Assembly: GCF_003062295.1 (NCBI RefSeq)
Contig: NZ_PYCN01000024.1
Location: 1-64,000 of the forward strand
Source: Bradyrhizobium algeriense
GTDB taxonomy: Bacteria > Pseudomonadota > Alphaproteobacteria > Rhizobiales > Xanthobacteraceae
Length of the DNA stretch: 64,000 nt
Direction: 5' to 3'
The position numbers and the translations under genes were made by a program. The notes under the pieces were generated by a model that made no database searches, was not told where the DNA came from, and was given only the letters and a program-made list of their open reading frames with translations. Shown here piece after piece: positions 8,226-16,622 of this stretch (positions within the stretch are counted from its first letter, which is position 1; every line of letters starts with the position of its first letter).

Positions 8226-9752
8226 TCAAAAGAACGAGCCCGGATGTTTGGCCACGATCCGTTGGCCAGTGACGGTCGCCAAGAACTGTTCCGGCAATAC
8301 GCGTTCGGCTACCGCGAGAAAGGCCTCGATGATCACGCGCATATGGTCGAGGTCTCCCTCCTGCACACGACGCCAGATACTTGGGCGATAACGCACGATG
8401 ATCGAGAGCGCATAGAGCAGGACAACCGACATCGCCCGGTACTCGTTGACCACGCCGAAGATGGGAAGAATTAGGGCGTCTCGCTGAAACGGACTATGGT
8501 GGATGCGAAGGCTCTCCCACCAGAATTGTCCGGGCGGATGTTCAACGGCAACCCGAAAATGACGGCCGGCGCCTTCAGAAGGCACCTCGCCGATTTCGCT
8601 GATCGGCCCAGGAAACAACGCAATGTCCTCTTTGGTCACGCGCCCCATGTCATCGACCAGAAGGACATAACTGCGGGTCACAGGTTTCTGATCGCCGAAC
8701 AAAGACATGCCTTGATTTGCCGTTTGATCGTAGACCGGCATGATCCAGCGTGGCTTGGCCGTAAATATATTGGAAAACAGGTCGGACAGCTCCGGGATCG
8801 AAGCAAACAGAGATTCGATCGTGAGCCAACTATGCTCTGGCGCCGAGGCGAGCTGACTATAGCGGCGCGGCTTGCTGTCGGGGAATTGCGTGATCTGCGT
8901 GCCCATCGTTTTCGCCCAAGCCGGGAAAAATCCGGCAGGCAAGACACCGACAACGATTTGCTCCAATCCGTCGGATACTCCATCGACGGTATAGAGTCCG
9001 TGACCGGCCTTAGTGCTGTGCTCGATGTCCGAAAGCGCCTTCGCGCCACGTGGCGCGGCGAGCATTTCCGCAAAAGCAAAAGAGAGACTGCCATAGTAGA
9101 GATTGAGCACCCGCTGGCTGAAGGGTTGCCCATCCCTGGCTTGAAAGTAGTCAGATGCGTTGCGCAACGCGTAGGCCACGCCCTGAGCCTTCGACTGTAT
9201 GTTATCGGCGTCCAGCGCTACATGTTCGGCTGCCGCGCGAGCCTCGATCATCTTACGCGCGAGCGTGACGCTTTGAAGCTGGCGCAGCCGCAACCAGATT
9301 GCCGCGATCGGCTCGTCGGAAAGTAGCAACCGCGACCTGAGGATCGTCGGGTCGGCTACGGGCGGCATCTCCTGGCCGTCGGGCACAAACTTTCCATCGG
9401 CACTCACTCTATTCCATTCCAACAGCACTTCATGGAAATCATCGACCGAACCGACGGGCTTGATAACGCCTTGCGTGAACTGTTCGACAAGGTAAGGTTG
9501 GCCATTAAAGAAGATGTGCTCAACCTCGGCAGCGAGAGACTTGTAAATATTGTTGTCGGTGGCGGAGCTGTAAATCAACGCGATGGTGTGACGATGGCCG
9601 CCGCGTTCGGCTGAAATGATGAGGCCGTCCGGGAATTCGCGTTCGATCTTCTCCGACCAATTATGGGTACGGAGTTTTTCAAAAATTTTCCGTTCGGCGT
9701 CTCTGCGGAGGATGTCCATGCGCACTTTTTGTCCATGATCGGCGGCCTGCAT
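8226..9752 (-). CDS. YaaC-like family protein, 508 aa
   Basis: The middle of the protein carries a segment typical of the YaaC-like family: ASDYFQARDG, then RVLNLYYGSLSFAFAEML, matching the conserved LLYY-x-LLxLAxA pattern. The family's biochemical function is not known; members occur next to ATPases in some genomic islands. The open frame could start at 9950, but that would overlap the preceding gene by 190 bases with low-complexity arginine-rich sequence. I choose ATG at 9752, eight bases after the stop of the large upstream gene; ATG at 9719 (MDILRRD) is an alternative. The near-overlap puts it in one operon with the split giant NTPase. Its conserved company with two nuclease-NTPases suggests an accessory part of the same system (inference). 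Confidence 0.6.
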   Translation of the reverse strand: MQAADHGQKVRMDILRRDAERKIFEKLRTHNWSEKIEREFPDGLIISAERGGHRHTIALIYSSATDNNIYKSLAAEVEHIFFNGQPYLVEQFTQGVIKPVGSVDDFHEVLLEWNRVSADGKFVPDGQEMPPVADPTILRSRLLLSDEPIAAIWLRLRQLQSVTLARKMIEARAAAEHVALDADNIQSKAQGVAYALRNASDYFQARDGQPFSQRVLNLYYGSLSFAFAEMLAAPRGAKALSDIEHSTKAGHGLYTVDGVSDGLEQIVVGVLPAGFFPAWAKTMGTQITQFPDSKPRRYSQLASAPEHSWLTIESLFASIPELSDLFSNIFTAKPRWIMPVYDQTANQGMSLFGDQKPVTRSYVLLVDDMGRVTKEDIALFPGPISEIGEVPSEGAGRHFRVAVEHPPGQFWWESLRIHHSPFQRDALILPIFGVVNEYRAMSVVLLYALSIIVRYRPSIWRRVQEGDLDHMRVIIEAFLAVAERVLPEQFLATVTGQRIVAKHPGSFF

Positions 9753-9760
9753 TGCGATGC

Positions 9761-12427
9761 TCAAGCGGCCGCGGAACCGACGACATGATCCCGAAGAGCG
9801 ATAGCGGCGTGGCTCCCCCGGGAAACGACAGTTGCCAGCAATGCGCGAAAATCCCGCTCCAGATCGGGATCGACCGAAATCTGCTCGCGCTTGTGCTCCC
9901 AGCATGCCCAAAGGAATGAAATCAGGTTGCCTTCGAGGCCATCCCGCCAATCATAAGAATCGAAGCTCGGGAAGACCGGCGCGAGCCACCTGATTGCGGG
10001 GACAAGGAGACCGGCGGCCGCGGGCTGCGTGACCCAATAGAGAAAGCCGGAAACCAGTTTCGACTTCTTGAACCAGCGCTCGGCAACCCTCGCGAAAAGA
10101 CCTTCCATTCCGGAAATGGCGGCCGCGAATTCCGGCTTCTCGCCGATCTTGTTGATCTTCGTGCCCAGGCCCATGAGCCAGAAAACGGCGTCATCGAGAT
10201 CATAGGATCGACCTGTCGCAGGATCCAATGCCGGGCTTTGCAGCGCATGCTCGATCATCGCGCTCCAGATTGCGGTGAAGCGCTCGGGCGTTTGTGCAGC
10301 TCGCACACCGACGGTGAACCACTCCCAGAAGAACCGTTCGATCCATTGATGCGCTGGCGGGCCGCGATCGAGAATCGGTTGCCATAGCGTCCGGTGATCT
10401 TCGGCGGTTGTCATACATGGAATTGTGCCGGCCACGAGGCCATAGACCCAGGCATCAAACTCGTCTGGATGATCCTCGGTCTGCTGCCGCCGCGGGTCGG
10501 TGATCACGGGAATCAGACCGAGCGTGATATCGAGAAAGGTCCGAACGAGCCCGAGCCACTTGGCCCTCTCGTCTGGCCGCGCCAACGCGAGGTCCAGCCA
10601 GGCGAACGCTGCCGAAAGAAGACGGGTGTCGAGGCTCAACCGCCCGCGATGAAGGGTTTCGACTTCACTGCCGGGGCGGCGCGTGCCCCTCTCGCGGCGA
10701 CGCATGCGCTCCAATTCGGGGAATTGGCGCGCGCGCATGGCTTCGATTTCTTCCTCGGCCTGCGCGCTCAATGCGAGAATATCTGGAAGCTCTGTCGGCA
10801 ACCGCCGATCGACAAATTGCTCGATCAGCGGCTCTTTGCCGGTGTGATCCTCCTCGACGTCGGTGTCGGTCCTGACCCTCTGCGCAATGTTGTGAGCAGG
10901 GCGCTGGGCAGCCCACCGCATCGCCATGCCAAGCATGCGGTCGAAGTCTTCGCCGAACTGTTCCCGGCGTTGAGCAGCGCGGATCAGAGTCCGGCTCGTC
11001 GTGTTGTAATGGAAAGAGAGAACGCCGGCCGCAACGAGGCGGCGGGCCAAGGGGTCGTTGCGCTCACGCGCGAGAAGAGCAACTCCGGCCTCGCCCGCGA
11101 AAGAATCCCATTTCTCGTCACCGTTGGCGCCAGCAGAATCGAACCGAAGCGGCGCAGGCGGATGGCTGACCACGGATTCTAGTTTGCGGCGACACCAAGC
11201 CATGCGTTCCGGATCGGCCGCGAGCCAGTCATCATGTTTGACGACGAGCACGGCGATGGCGCCGCAGAGCAAATCCTCGATCTGACGCAGCGGATCGCCG
11301 TCGCGGGCAAGCCGCGGCGAGAGGTCTTCAATACCCTGCACGAACTCCCAGAACTGAGGAAGCTGATCCTGAGAAAAGCGCTCATCGGAATCGAGCACTT
11401 GCCGGCATTGGAAGGGAAAGCTTGTGACTGTCTGGTCCGTGGCGATGCGCTGAAGGTCTTCTTGGTTCTTTTGCTTGACCGCTTCCGACCAGTCGAAGCT
11501 GACGGATACCCGTTTTCCGTCGCGCGTCTCGAAGGTGTAGTTGTCGGGATTTAGGCGTTCGCTCAGCAGACGGAGGGCTTCCGGCATCTCCTCGCCGTTG
11601 AGGTCGGTAACCCATCCCGATCGCAATTGGGCGAGAAAGGGCCGTTCTGCTTCGTCAGCGACCAACGTTTCGACGATGCCACCGCCGATGTAGAGCAACA
11701 GGTCTTTGCGATGGGGCATCCGATACCACGCGCGTCCAAGCTCAATCATGACCCCGGGCTGGTATGCCCAGAGACCCATGGCACCGGAACTTCCTGATCT
11801 GCGCAGGTTGGAAATTTCGCTGTCCCAATTGAGAAATAGCCAGTTCTGGAGAAGCGGCTTTAGGACCCCGGCGAACAGCGCCGGGCGGTATTTCCCGACA
11901 TCCAAGAGAAGGCCGGCGAAGGCAAGCGACTCGCTCTCCTTCAGGATGCGGTTGATCCATGGGGCGATATCCTCGCCGCGCTCGATCTTCTCGTAGAACC
12001 ATCGCTCCACCGCCATCAGCACGCAATGAATTGTCGAGCCAAATGTGACCGGCCAATCATGATGCCAGCGAAAGACGTACCAATTGCCGTACCAGAGGCG
12101 GGCTTCGTTTCCGATGTGAACCGTGAGCCCGTGGCCTTCACAAAATCGCCGGGTCGCGAAATTGACAAGCAGCAGCGCAAAAGACAGTCCCTGATCGGGG
12201 GCATCCTTGAGAAACTGAAGGAAGGGACCGCGACAATACAAGGGAGGATCGCCGCCATTCCAGTGATCGAGGCCGGTCTCGGGCATCGAGCTGCGGCCAA
12301 GATCCTCATGTTTCGGCGGCTCGATGCAGACAGCCAACAAGACCTCAAGCGCGGCGTCCGGTCTTGCGCGCACGAGCGCCGGAAAGGCCCCGGTGTCGAG
12401 ACATGCCTCCTGAAATGCATTCTGCAC
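9761..12427 (-). CDS. C-terminal part of split giant NTPase (helical region), 888 aa
   Basis: This open frame starts at a GTG but is in the same frame as the upstream 828-aa NTPase. The 62 codons between that gene's TAG (12614-12616) and this GTG are open and look coding (DLDPAIVARVEQAHERQ, then WPHGELRDPWPDGPRDG). It is therefore most likely the second half of one ~1779-residue protein, not an independent gene. The sequence is alpha-helical and tryptophan-rich with no recognisable catalytic motif, as expected for the C-terminal sensor or repeat region of a STAND-like protein. Whether it is translated on its own is unknown; I see no convincing ribosome-binding site at the GTG. It is followed eight bases later by the YaaC-like gene. 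Confidence 0.6.
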   Translation of the reverse strand: MQNAFQEACLDTGAFPALVRARPDAALEVLLAVCIEPPKHEDLGRSSMPETGLDHWNGGDPPLYCRGPFLQFLKDAPDQGLSFALLLVNFATRRFCEGHGLTVHIGNEARLWYGNWYVFRWHHDWPVTFGSTIHCVLMAVERWFYEKIERGEDIAPWINRILKESESLAFAGLLLDVGKYRPALFAGVLKPLLQNWLFLNWDSEISNLRRSGSSGAMGLWAYQPGVMIELGRAWYRMPHRKDLLLYIGGGIVETLVADEAERPFLAQLRSGWVTDLNGEEMPEALRLLSERLNPDNYTFETRDGKRVSVSFDWSEAVKQKNQEDLQRIATDQTVTSFPFQCRQVLDSDERFSQDQLPQFWEFVQGIEDLSPRLARDGDPLRQIEDLLCGAIAVLVVKHDDWLAADPERMAWCRRKLESVVSHPPAPLRFDSAGANGDEKWDSFAGEAGVALLARERNDPLARRLVAAGVLSFHYNTTSRTLIRAAQRREQFGEDFDRMLGMAMRWAAQRPAHNIAQRVRTDTDVEEDHTGKEPLIEQFVDRRLPTELPDILALSAQAEEEIEAMRARQFPELERMRRRERGTRRPGSEVETLHRGRLSLDTRLLSAAFAWLDLALARPDERAKWLGLVRTFLDITLGLIPVITDPRRQQTEDHPDEFDAWVYGLVAGTIPCMTTAEDHRTLWQPILDRGPPAHQWIERFFWEWFTVGVRAAQTPERFTAIWSAMIEHALQSPALDPATGRSYDLDDAVFWLMGLGTKINKIGEKPEFAAAISGMEGLFARVAERWFKKSKLVSGFLYWVTQPAAAGLLVPAIRWLAPVFPSFDSYDWRDGLEGNLISFLWACWEHKREQISVDPDLERDFRALLATVVSRGSHAAIALRDHVVGSAAA

Positions 12428-12613
12428 GCCATCGCGCGGGCCGTCGGGCCAAGGATCACGCAGTTCGCCGTGCGGCCAAGCCGGAGGAAACGACGACCTC
12501 TGCCGTCTTTCCGGATTCGCCTCGAGAAATTGGCGCCGTTGTTCCCGCTGCCGTTCATGCGCCTGTTCGACCCGTGCGACGATAGCGGGGTCGAGATCGC
12601 GCCTTTGCGCAAG

Positions 12614-15100
12614 CTAAAGGCAAAGCTGCGCAACCTCGTCCGGCATTTCGGGCGCGGCGGACAAGACGGCCTCGTACACCGTCTTGTCATGGCCATCAGA
12701 ATAATAGTTCCCCTCGGCATTAAGCGCCTGGACTTCCCGACCGATGGCAAGAGCGAGCTCGGCCGCGTCCTTCCGCCAAGGCATCGGCTGTCCGTCGCCG
12801 AATTCCACCGGGACCGACTTCAGCCAAAGTGCACAAAGCTTGGCGGCAGCATGCGGAACAAGCCGCGCGACTTCTTCGCGATGAGCGTGGAGCACGGTCA
12901 GCATCGGACCCCAATAGGGCCAATACGGCAGTCGGAAGAGATGTTCCCACTCGCCCTTCTCCTCCGTCGAGGACAGCAGCGCGCCGATCCTCGGATCGGG
13001 CAACGTGGCGGCAAACATGAAACGCTCAAGCATCAGTCTAAGAAGGCGACCGCCATTTGCCGCCAAGGCATCCCAACTGCGTTGCAGCAGCGGAACCGCG
13101 TTCGTGGCAAGGAACAGCGCTTCAATGAGCTGATCGCGGATGATTGCGCCTTCCTCGGTGCCATCTTCCAGACCCTCGACCGCTTGTCGCCAGCGTTCCG
13201 GGCCGTCTTCGGCCTGTTCGAGAAGCCTCTGCCCAAAGAGGCGTATGGGGCGGTGCCAGCGCGGAAGCTTGGCGCGCGCGCGAACGGATGGCGCAGAAAG
13301 GCCCGGTTCGCCGATCAGTACATTCAGCCGCGCCCAATCGCCGAGCATGTCGTGCGTGAAGCGCACGCGCTGGTCGCGGATACGGACAAGATCGGACGCA
13401 GTCAGGCTCCCGAGCGCAGCTTGCTCGCTTTGGCTCAGCTGCATGCGCGGCACACTGACGAGAAGCGAGTCGCCTTCGAGGGTCCCGAGCCGCATCAGGA
13501 GATGCGAGCGGCTGAGCTGATCCGTATCGCCCTCGATCCAGCGCTCCCACAGCGTATCCACGAGATAGCTGACGCCGATGATCGAGGCCGGATTTATTGC
13601 CTTCCCGCTGCGCGCCGCCGCGACCAGCCAGTCGAGGATCTTCAGGTTCGTCAACAAGGGACGAAGCTCGGGACGCAATGACGCCCATTGCAGTTCCGCG
13701 ATCGGCGCGACGAGTCCCTGAACTTCGTCCTCCGACGGCGGATCAAGAGACGTCGCGCTATGCAGTGCTGCCGGCAGGCCGGCCTCGATGAAGCTTCGGA
13801 TGAGTTTTGGTGCCGGCTCGATCTGGCCCGTCACCAGAAGATGGACATGCTTCAGACCATCTTCGGCAAGGAGCGCCGCCATCCAGCGATGCACGAGGCG
13901 TCGCGCACGCGGTGAGTAGCGTTCGATGCTATCGAAGACAATCAGGCACGGCGCCGGCGAAGCGGCCAGAATTTCACCAAGCGGATGAGTGAGGCCGATT
14001 TCGCGCTCGAACGCCGATTCCGTATCATGGTCTACCGCAGACTCGGCGAACCAGAGGCACCGATCATAATCCGCCTCGCCGATCTGCTTGGCCAAAGCAG
14101 ACTTCCCGCTTCCGGATTCTCCGACGAGAAAGCATGCCCGGTCCCGATTAAGACAATCGAGCACTTTGGCACGGGCCTCGCTGCGTGGTAACGGCGCCAG
14201 GCCAGAAATCTCGCCGCGGATGTCAGCCATGAGTTCGCGGCTTGACCGGTCCAGGACTTCCCAATCGTACCGATAGTCGGGATGATCACGCAGATCGAAT
14301 TGGTCGCGCAGCTCAACAAGCAAGCTGGCCAGATCGATCGACCCGCCCGCCCTGTTGGCATCGGCAATGGCAACAAGGCGGGACCACAGACTCGTCGCCT
14401 CGTCAGTGTCGCCGGACCGCAGAATGTTCTGGCAGTCGCGGAGCGCGTGATCATGATCGCGGGATGGCGTTGCCTCGAAGTCGAAGCGCATCAACCGTAT
14501 GCGGCGAAGAAGCTGCATCGTGGCGCTGTCACTGGTGTCTCCTTCGTTTCGAAGCTCGTCCGGGCAATCCAGGCTCGCGAACAGTGCGCGCTGAAGGGCG
14601 GAAGACTGCGATCCCTCATCAGCTACGGGTTCGGCAAGTCGGGCCGTCATGCGCTCGGGCGTTGTGCGCAAGGCGTCGCTGAGCAGATTCGACCAGGCGT
14701 CTTCAACGTCATGCGCAAGACTTCCGACCATAAGGGCGACAGCGTCGTCGGTGCCGCGAAGGACACGCTCCGTCTTGACGCCGAACCATTGCGCCCATGC
14801 GATGCCAACGAAATCAGGAGGGAAGCCCGAGCTCGTAACTTGCCGGTCGCTTTTTATCGAAATGCCGGCGGAGCGCTTGCCTGTGGAAGCTGTGCACTCA
14901 ACGACAAGATCGTCTGCAAGCCAGCCCAGGTCGCGTCCCTGCCATTGCAAGCGATCGATTTTGCCGAAATCCACGCCGAGCGTGTTGGTCCCCGCCAAGA
15001 GATCGAGAAGAAAGCGCGCGCCGATGCAGTTCTCATTGCGGAAGCCGGTTCCGGCAGTGAGCTGAACGGGCGCTTTTTTCTTCGGGGCGGCCTTCTTCAT
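12614..15100 (-). CDS. N-terminal part of split giant nuclease-like/STAND NTPase, 828 aa
   Basis: Residues ~15-110 look like a Cap4/DUF4297-type nuclease domain: GTGFRNENCIGARFLLDLL, then LADDLVVEC (63-69) and GISIKSDRQV, where the D-D-L-x-V-E and I-x-I-K pieces fit the D/E-x-K core. A long linker leads to a P-loop NTPase with Walker A GESGSGKS (327-334) and Walker B CLIVFDSIE (385-393), then the winged-helix and helical segments expected of STAND proteins (MLGDWARLNVL). The frame ends at TAG, but homologous-looking sequence continues in the same frame. The gene begins ~200 bases from a divergent HTH-Fic pair, across the AT-rich repeat region. A function in phage defence is inferred from the domain order. 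Confidence 0.65.
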   Translation of the reverse strand: MKKAAPKKKAPVQLTAGTGFRNENCIGARFLLDLLAGTNTLGVDFGKIDRLQWQGRDLGWLADDLVVECTASTGKRSAGISIKSDRQVTSSGFPPDFVGIAWAQWFGVKTERVLRGTDDAVALMVGSLAHDVEDAWSNLLSDALRTTPERMTARLAEPVADEGSQSSALQRALFASLDCPDELRNEGDTSDSATMQLLRRIRLMRFDFEATPSRDHDHALRDCQNILRSGDTDEATSLWSRLVAIADANRAGGSIDLASLLVELRDQFDLRDHPDYRYDWEVLDRSSRELMADIRGEISGLAPLPRSEARAKVLDCLNRDRACFLVGESGSGKSALAKQIGEADYDRCLWFAESAVDHDTESAFEREIGLTHPLGEILAASPAPCLIVFDSIERYSPRARRLVHRWMAALLAEDGLKHVHLLVTGQIEPAPKLIRSFIEAGLPAALHSATSLDPPSEDEVQGLVAPIAELQWASLRPELRPLLTNLKILDWLVAAARSGKAINPASIIGVSYLVDTLWERWIEGDTDQLSRSHLLMRLGTLEGDSLLVSVPRMQLSQSEQAALGSLTASDLVRIRDQRVRFTHDMLGDWARLNVLIGEPGLSAPSVRARAKLPRWHRPIRLFGQRLLEQAEDGPERWRQAVEGLEDGTEEGAIIRDQLIEALFLATNAVPLLQRSWDALAANGGRLLRLMLERFMFAATLPDPRIGALLSSTEEKGEWEHLFRLPYWPYWGPMLTVLHAHREEVARLVPHAAAKLCALWLKSVPVEFGDGQPMPWRKDAAELALAIGREVQALNAEGNYYSDGHDKTVYEAVLSAAPEMPDEVAQLCL

Positions 15101-15199
15101 CGTCAGATCCGTGGGGCTAGCGTCCAGAACATTCCAAGAACATCTGCAATGGGCTGAGGGATGAGCAAGCTCTCAAATTATCGATTGAACGGTATGCAG

Positions 15200-15297
15200 T
15201 CCACATCTTTTCAATAACGTATACCTTATAATTTTTGCCATAATAATAACCTATACATTATTGATCTATTCACTAATAATATGCTATACCTTATCAG
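15200..15297. promoter_or_regulatory. AT-rich divergent promoter with three operator-like repeats
   Basis: A strikingly AT-rich stretch separates the minus-strand NTPase gene from the HTH-Fic pair. It contains TATACCTTAT at 15220-15229, TATACATTAT at 15252-15261 and TATACCTTAT again at 15285-15294, so the starts are 32 and 33 bases apart, about three helical turns. A TATAAT hexamer (15227-15232) overlaps the first repeat. The last repeat ends three bases before the ATG of the HTH protein, and no Shine-Dalgarno sequence is visible there. These are good candidates for operators bound by the adjacent XRE-type protein, repressing its own operon and possibly the divergent NTPase operon. Confidence 0.55.
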
Positions 15298-15750
15298 ATG
15301 AAAGATGCGATCCGCCATCTAGACAAGCGATTCTCGAGCTTGCGCCCGCTCACCAAGCTCCAACGTCCGCCAAGGGGTTGGCTTCGGGCGATCCGTGACT
15401 CCCTCGGCATGACCACAGCACAATATGGGAAACGTCTGGGCGTATCCCAGCCTCGCATCGTGGAACTTGAAAAGTCCGAACGGGAAGGCAGTGTCACTCT
15501 CAACACGCTGCAACGGGCGGCCGAAGCTCTTGGCTGCCGTCTTGTCTACGTGCTTGTGCCGGAGCGGCCATTGGCAGAAGTGGTAACCGAGCGGGCCGAA
15601 CTCGTCGCCGAACGTCAGTCGAAGGCCATTGAGCATACGATGCGGCTGGAAGACCAAGCCGTGAAGGACAAGAGGGCCGCCCGCGCGCTCCGCGAGCAGG
15701 CGATCGAAGATTTGCTGAAGCGCCCCGCGCGCCTCTGGGATGAAGAATGA
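15298..15750 (+). CDS. XRE-type HTH regulator, mobile mystery protein A, 150 aa
   Basis: Residues ~27-90 form a Cro/C1-type HTH (GWLRAIRDSLGMTTAQYGKRLGVSQPRIVELEKSE as the core, in two parts). It is followed by VTLNTLQRAAEALGCRLVYVLVP and a charged helical tail. The layout and length match mobile mystery protein A, the HTH partner found beside the Fic protein mobile mystery protein B in mobile elements. The stop overlaps the start of the Fic gene (ATGA, 15747-15750), so the two are translationally coupled. Expected role: antitoxin-like repressor of the pair, binding the 10-bp repeats just upstream. Identification of the family is confident; the antitoxin role is inference. Confidence 0.85.
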   Translation: MKDAIRHLDKRFSSLRPLTKLQRPPRGWLRAIRDSLGMTTAQYGKRLGVSQPRIVELEKSEREGSVTLNTLQRAAEALGCRLVYVLVPERPLAEVVTERAELVAERQSKAIEHTMRLEDQAVKDKRAARALREQAIEDLLKRPARLWDEE

Positions 15751-16331
15751 CTGATCTACATGCCGCCGACGATCATGCGACCCCACTAACGCCGGCGGAA
15801 AGGGAAGACCTCATCCCGACCCATATCACCTTGCGCAGCGAGCTGAACGAACTCGAACAGCAGAATATCGCAACAGGCAATCGATGGGCATTCGGCCGCC
15901 GTCACGTCGTGACCCGCGAAAGTTTCCTCAAGAGCCTGCATCGCCGCATGTTCGAGCGCGTCTGGCGCTGGGCGGGAAAATACCGGACAACAGAACGCAA
16001 TCTCGGTGTCGCTCCTCATTTGATCGAGGTCTCGCTTCGCCAGGCGATTGACGACGCGCGATATTGGATTGAGCACAAATCTTATCCTCCAGATGAGATC
16101 GCGGTGCGTTTCCATCACAGGCTCGTCTCCGTACACCCCTTTCCAAACGGAAACGGCCGTTGGTCTCGTCTCGCCGCCGACGTTTTGATCACTCAGCTCG
16201 GCGGCAAGCGTTTCACCTGGGGTGGCGCGGATCTCCGAGCCGCAGGCACGGCCCGCGACACCTACATCGCAGCGCTCAAGGCTGCGGACAATCACGATCT
16301 CGAACCGCTCATAAAGTTCGCGCGATCCTGA
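15747..16331 (+). CDS. Fic-domain protein, mobile mystery protein B, 194 aa
   Basis: The Fic core motif HPFPNGNGR is intact at residues 130-138, with the catalytic histidine H130 and the G-N-G-R anion-binding loop. It is preceded by RFHHRLVSV, typical of the Fic/DOC fold. Fic enzymes usually transfer AMP or another nucleotide part to target proteins. No obvious N-terminal inhibitory S/T-x-x-x-E/D-G-N motif is seen within this protein. The gene overlaps the HTH gene by four bases and is the mobile mystery protein B partner. It probably acts as a toxin or host-modifying enzyme kept in check by the HTH protein. Activity is expected from the intact motif; the target is unknown. Confidence 0.88.
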   Translation: MTDLHAADDHATPLTPAEREDLIPTHITLRSELNELEQQNIATGNRWAFGRRHVVTRESFLKSLHRRMFERVWRWAGKYRTTERNLGVAPHLIEVSLRQAIDDARYWIEHKSYPPDEIAVRFHHRLVSVHPFPNGNGRWSRLAADVLITQLGGKRFTWGGADLRAAGTARDTYIAALKAADNHDLEPLIKFARS

Positions 16332-16355
16332 CGGGCCATCATGGCTGCACGTCCA

Positions 16356-16622
16356 TTAGTTCGACATGTTGGTGTCAAGGAGCGCCAGAAGTGAGCGCAC
16401 CACTACTAGTCGCCTACGTCCGATCGTTGTCGTGACGATACGCCCAGCTCCTATCAACTCGTAAAGCTTCGTGCGTCCCAAGCCGGTCACTTCGCATGCA
16501 TCGTCAATCGTGCAGGTGAGCCGCTGGGCGAATGGCATCGAGCTCGGTTCTGCGGCTTTCGGAGCGGATAGACTGACTTGTGACTGTTGTCCGCCACTTT
16601 TCTCTCGTCGATTGTATCTCAC
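16356..16622 (-). CDS. AlpA-like helix-turn-helix protein (excisionase type), 88 aa
   Basis: The C-terminal half, TCTIDDACEVTGLGRTKLYEL followed by IGAGRIVTTTIGRRRLV, is the MerR-like winged HTH of AlpA/excisionase proteins (HTH_17 type), which bind att or promoter DNA in prophages and islands. The frame opens at 16622; an internal ATG at 16538 (MPFAQRL) would leave only the HTH core and is a reasonable alternative start. It converges on the Fic gene with 24 bases between the stops. Close to a recombinase and a tRNA fragment, it probably regulates excision or island gene expression; that role is inferred. Confidence 0.7.
   Translation of the reverse strand: MRYNRREKSGGQQSQVSLSAPKAAEPSSMPFAQRLTCTIDDACEVTGLGRTKLYELIGAGRIVTTTIGRRRLVVVRSLLALLDTNMSN

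Noticed and set aside
8226..9950. Extended 574-aa version of the YaaC-like protein
   Set aside because: The extra 66 residues overlap the upstream gene and are low-complexity R/G/S sequence; ATG 9752, directly after the upstream stop, fits better.
12026..13681. 551-codon plus-strand frame over the split NTPase
   Set aside because: Antisense shadow of the NTPase coding frame; composition is arginine/alanine rich and no domain is recognisable.
15200..15297. Possible CRISPR array or iteron origin from the three repeats
   Set aside because: Only three 10-bp repeats, at a promoter, without spacers or cas/rep genes; operators are the simpler explanation.
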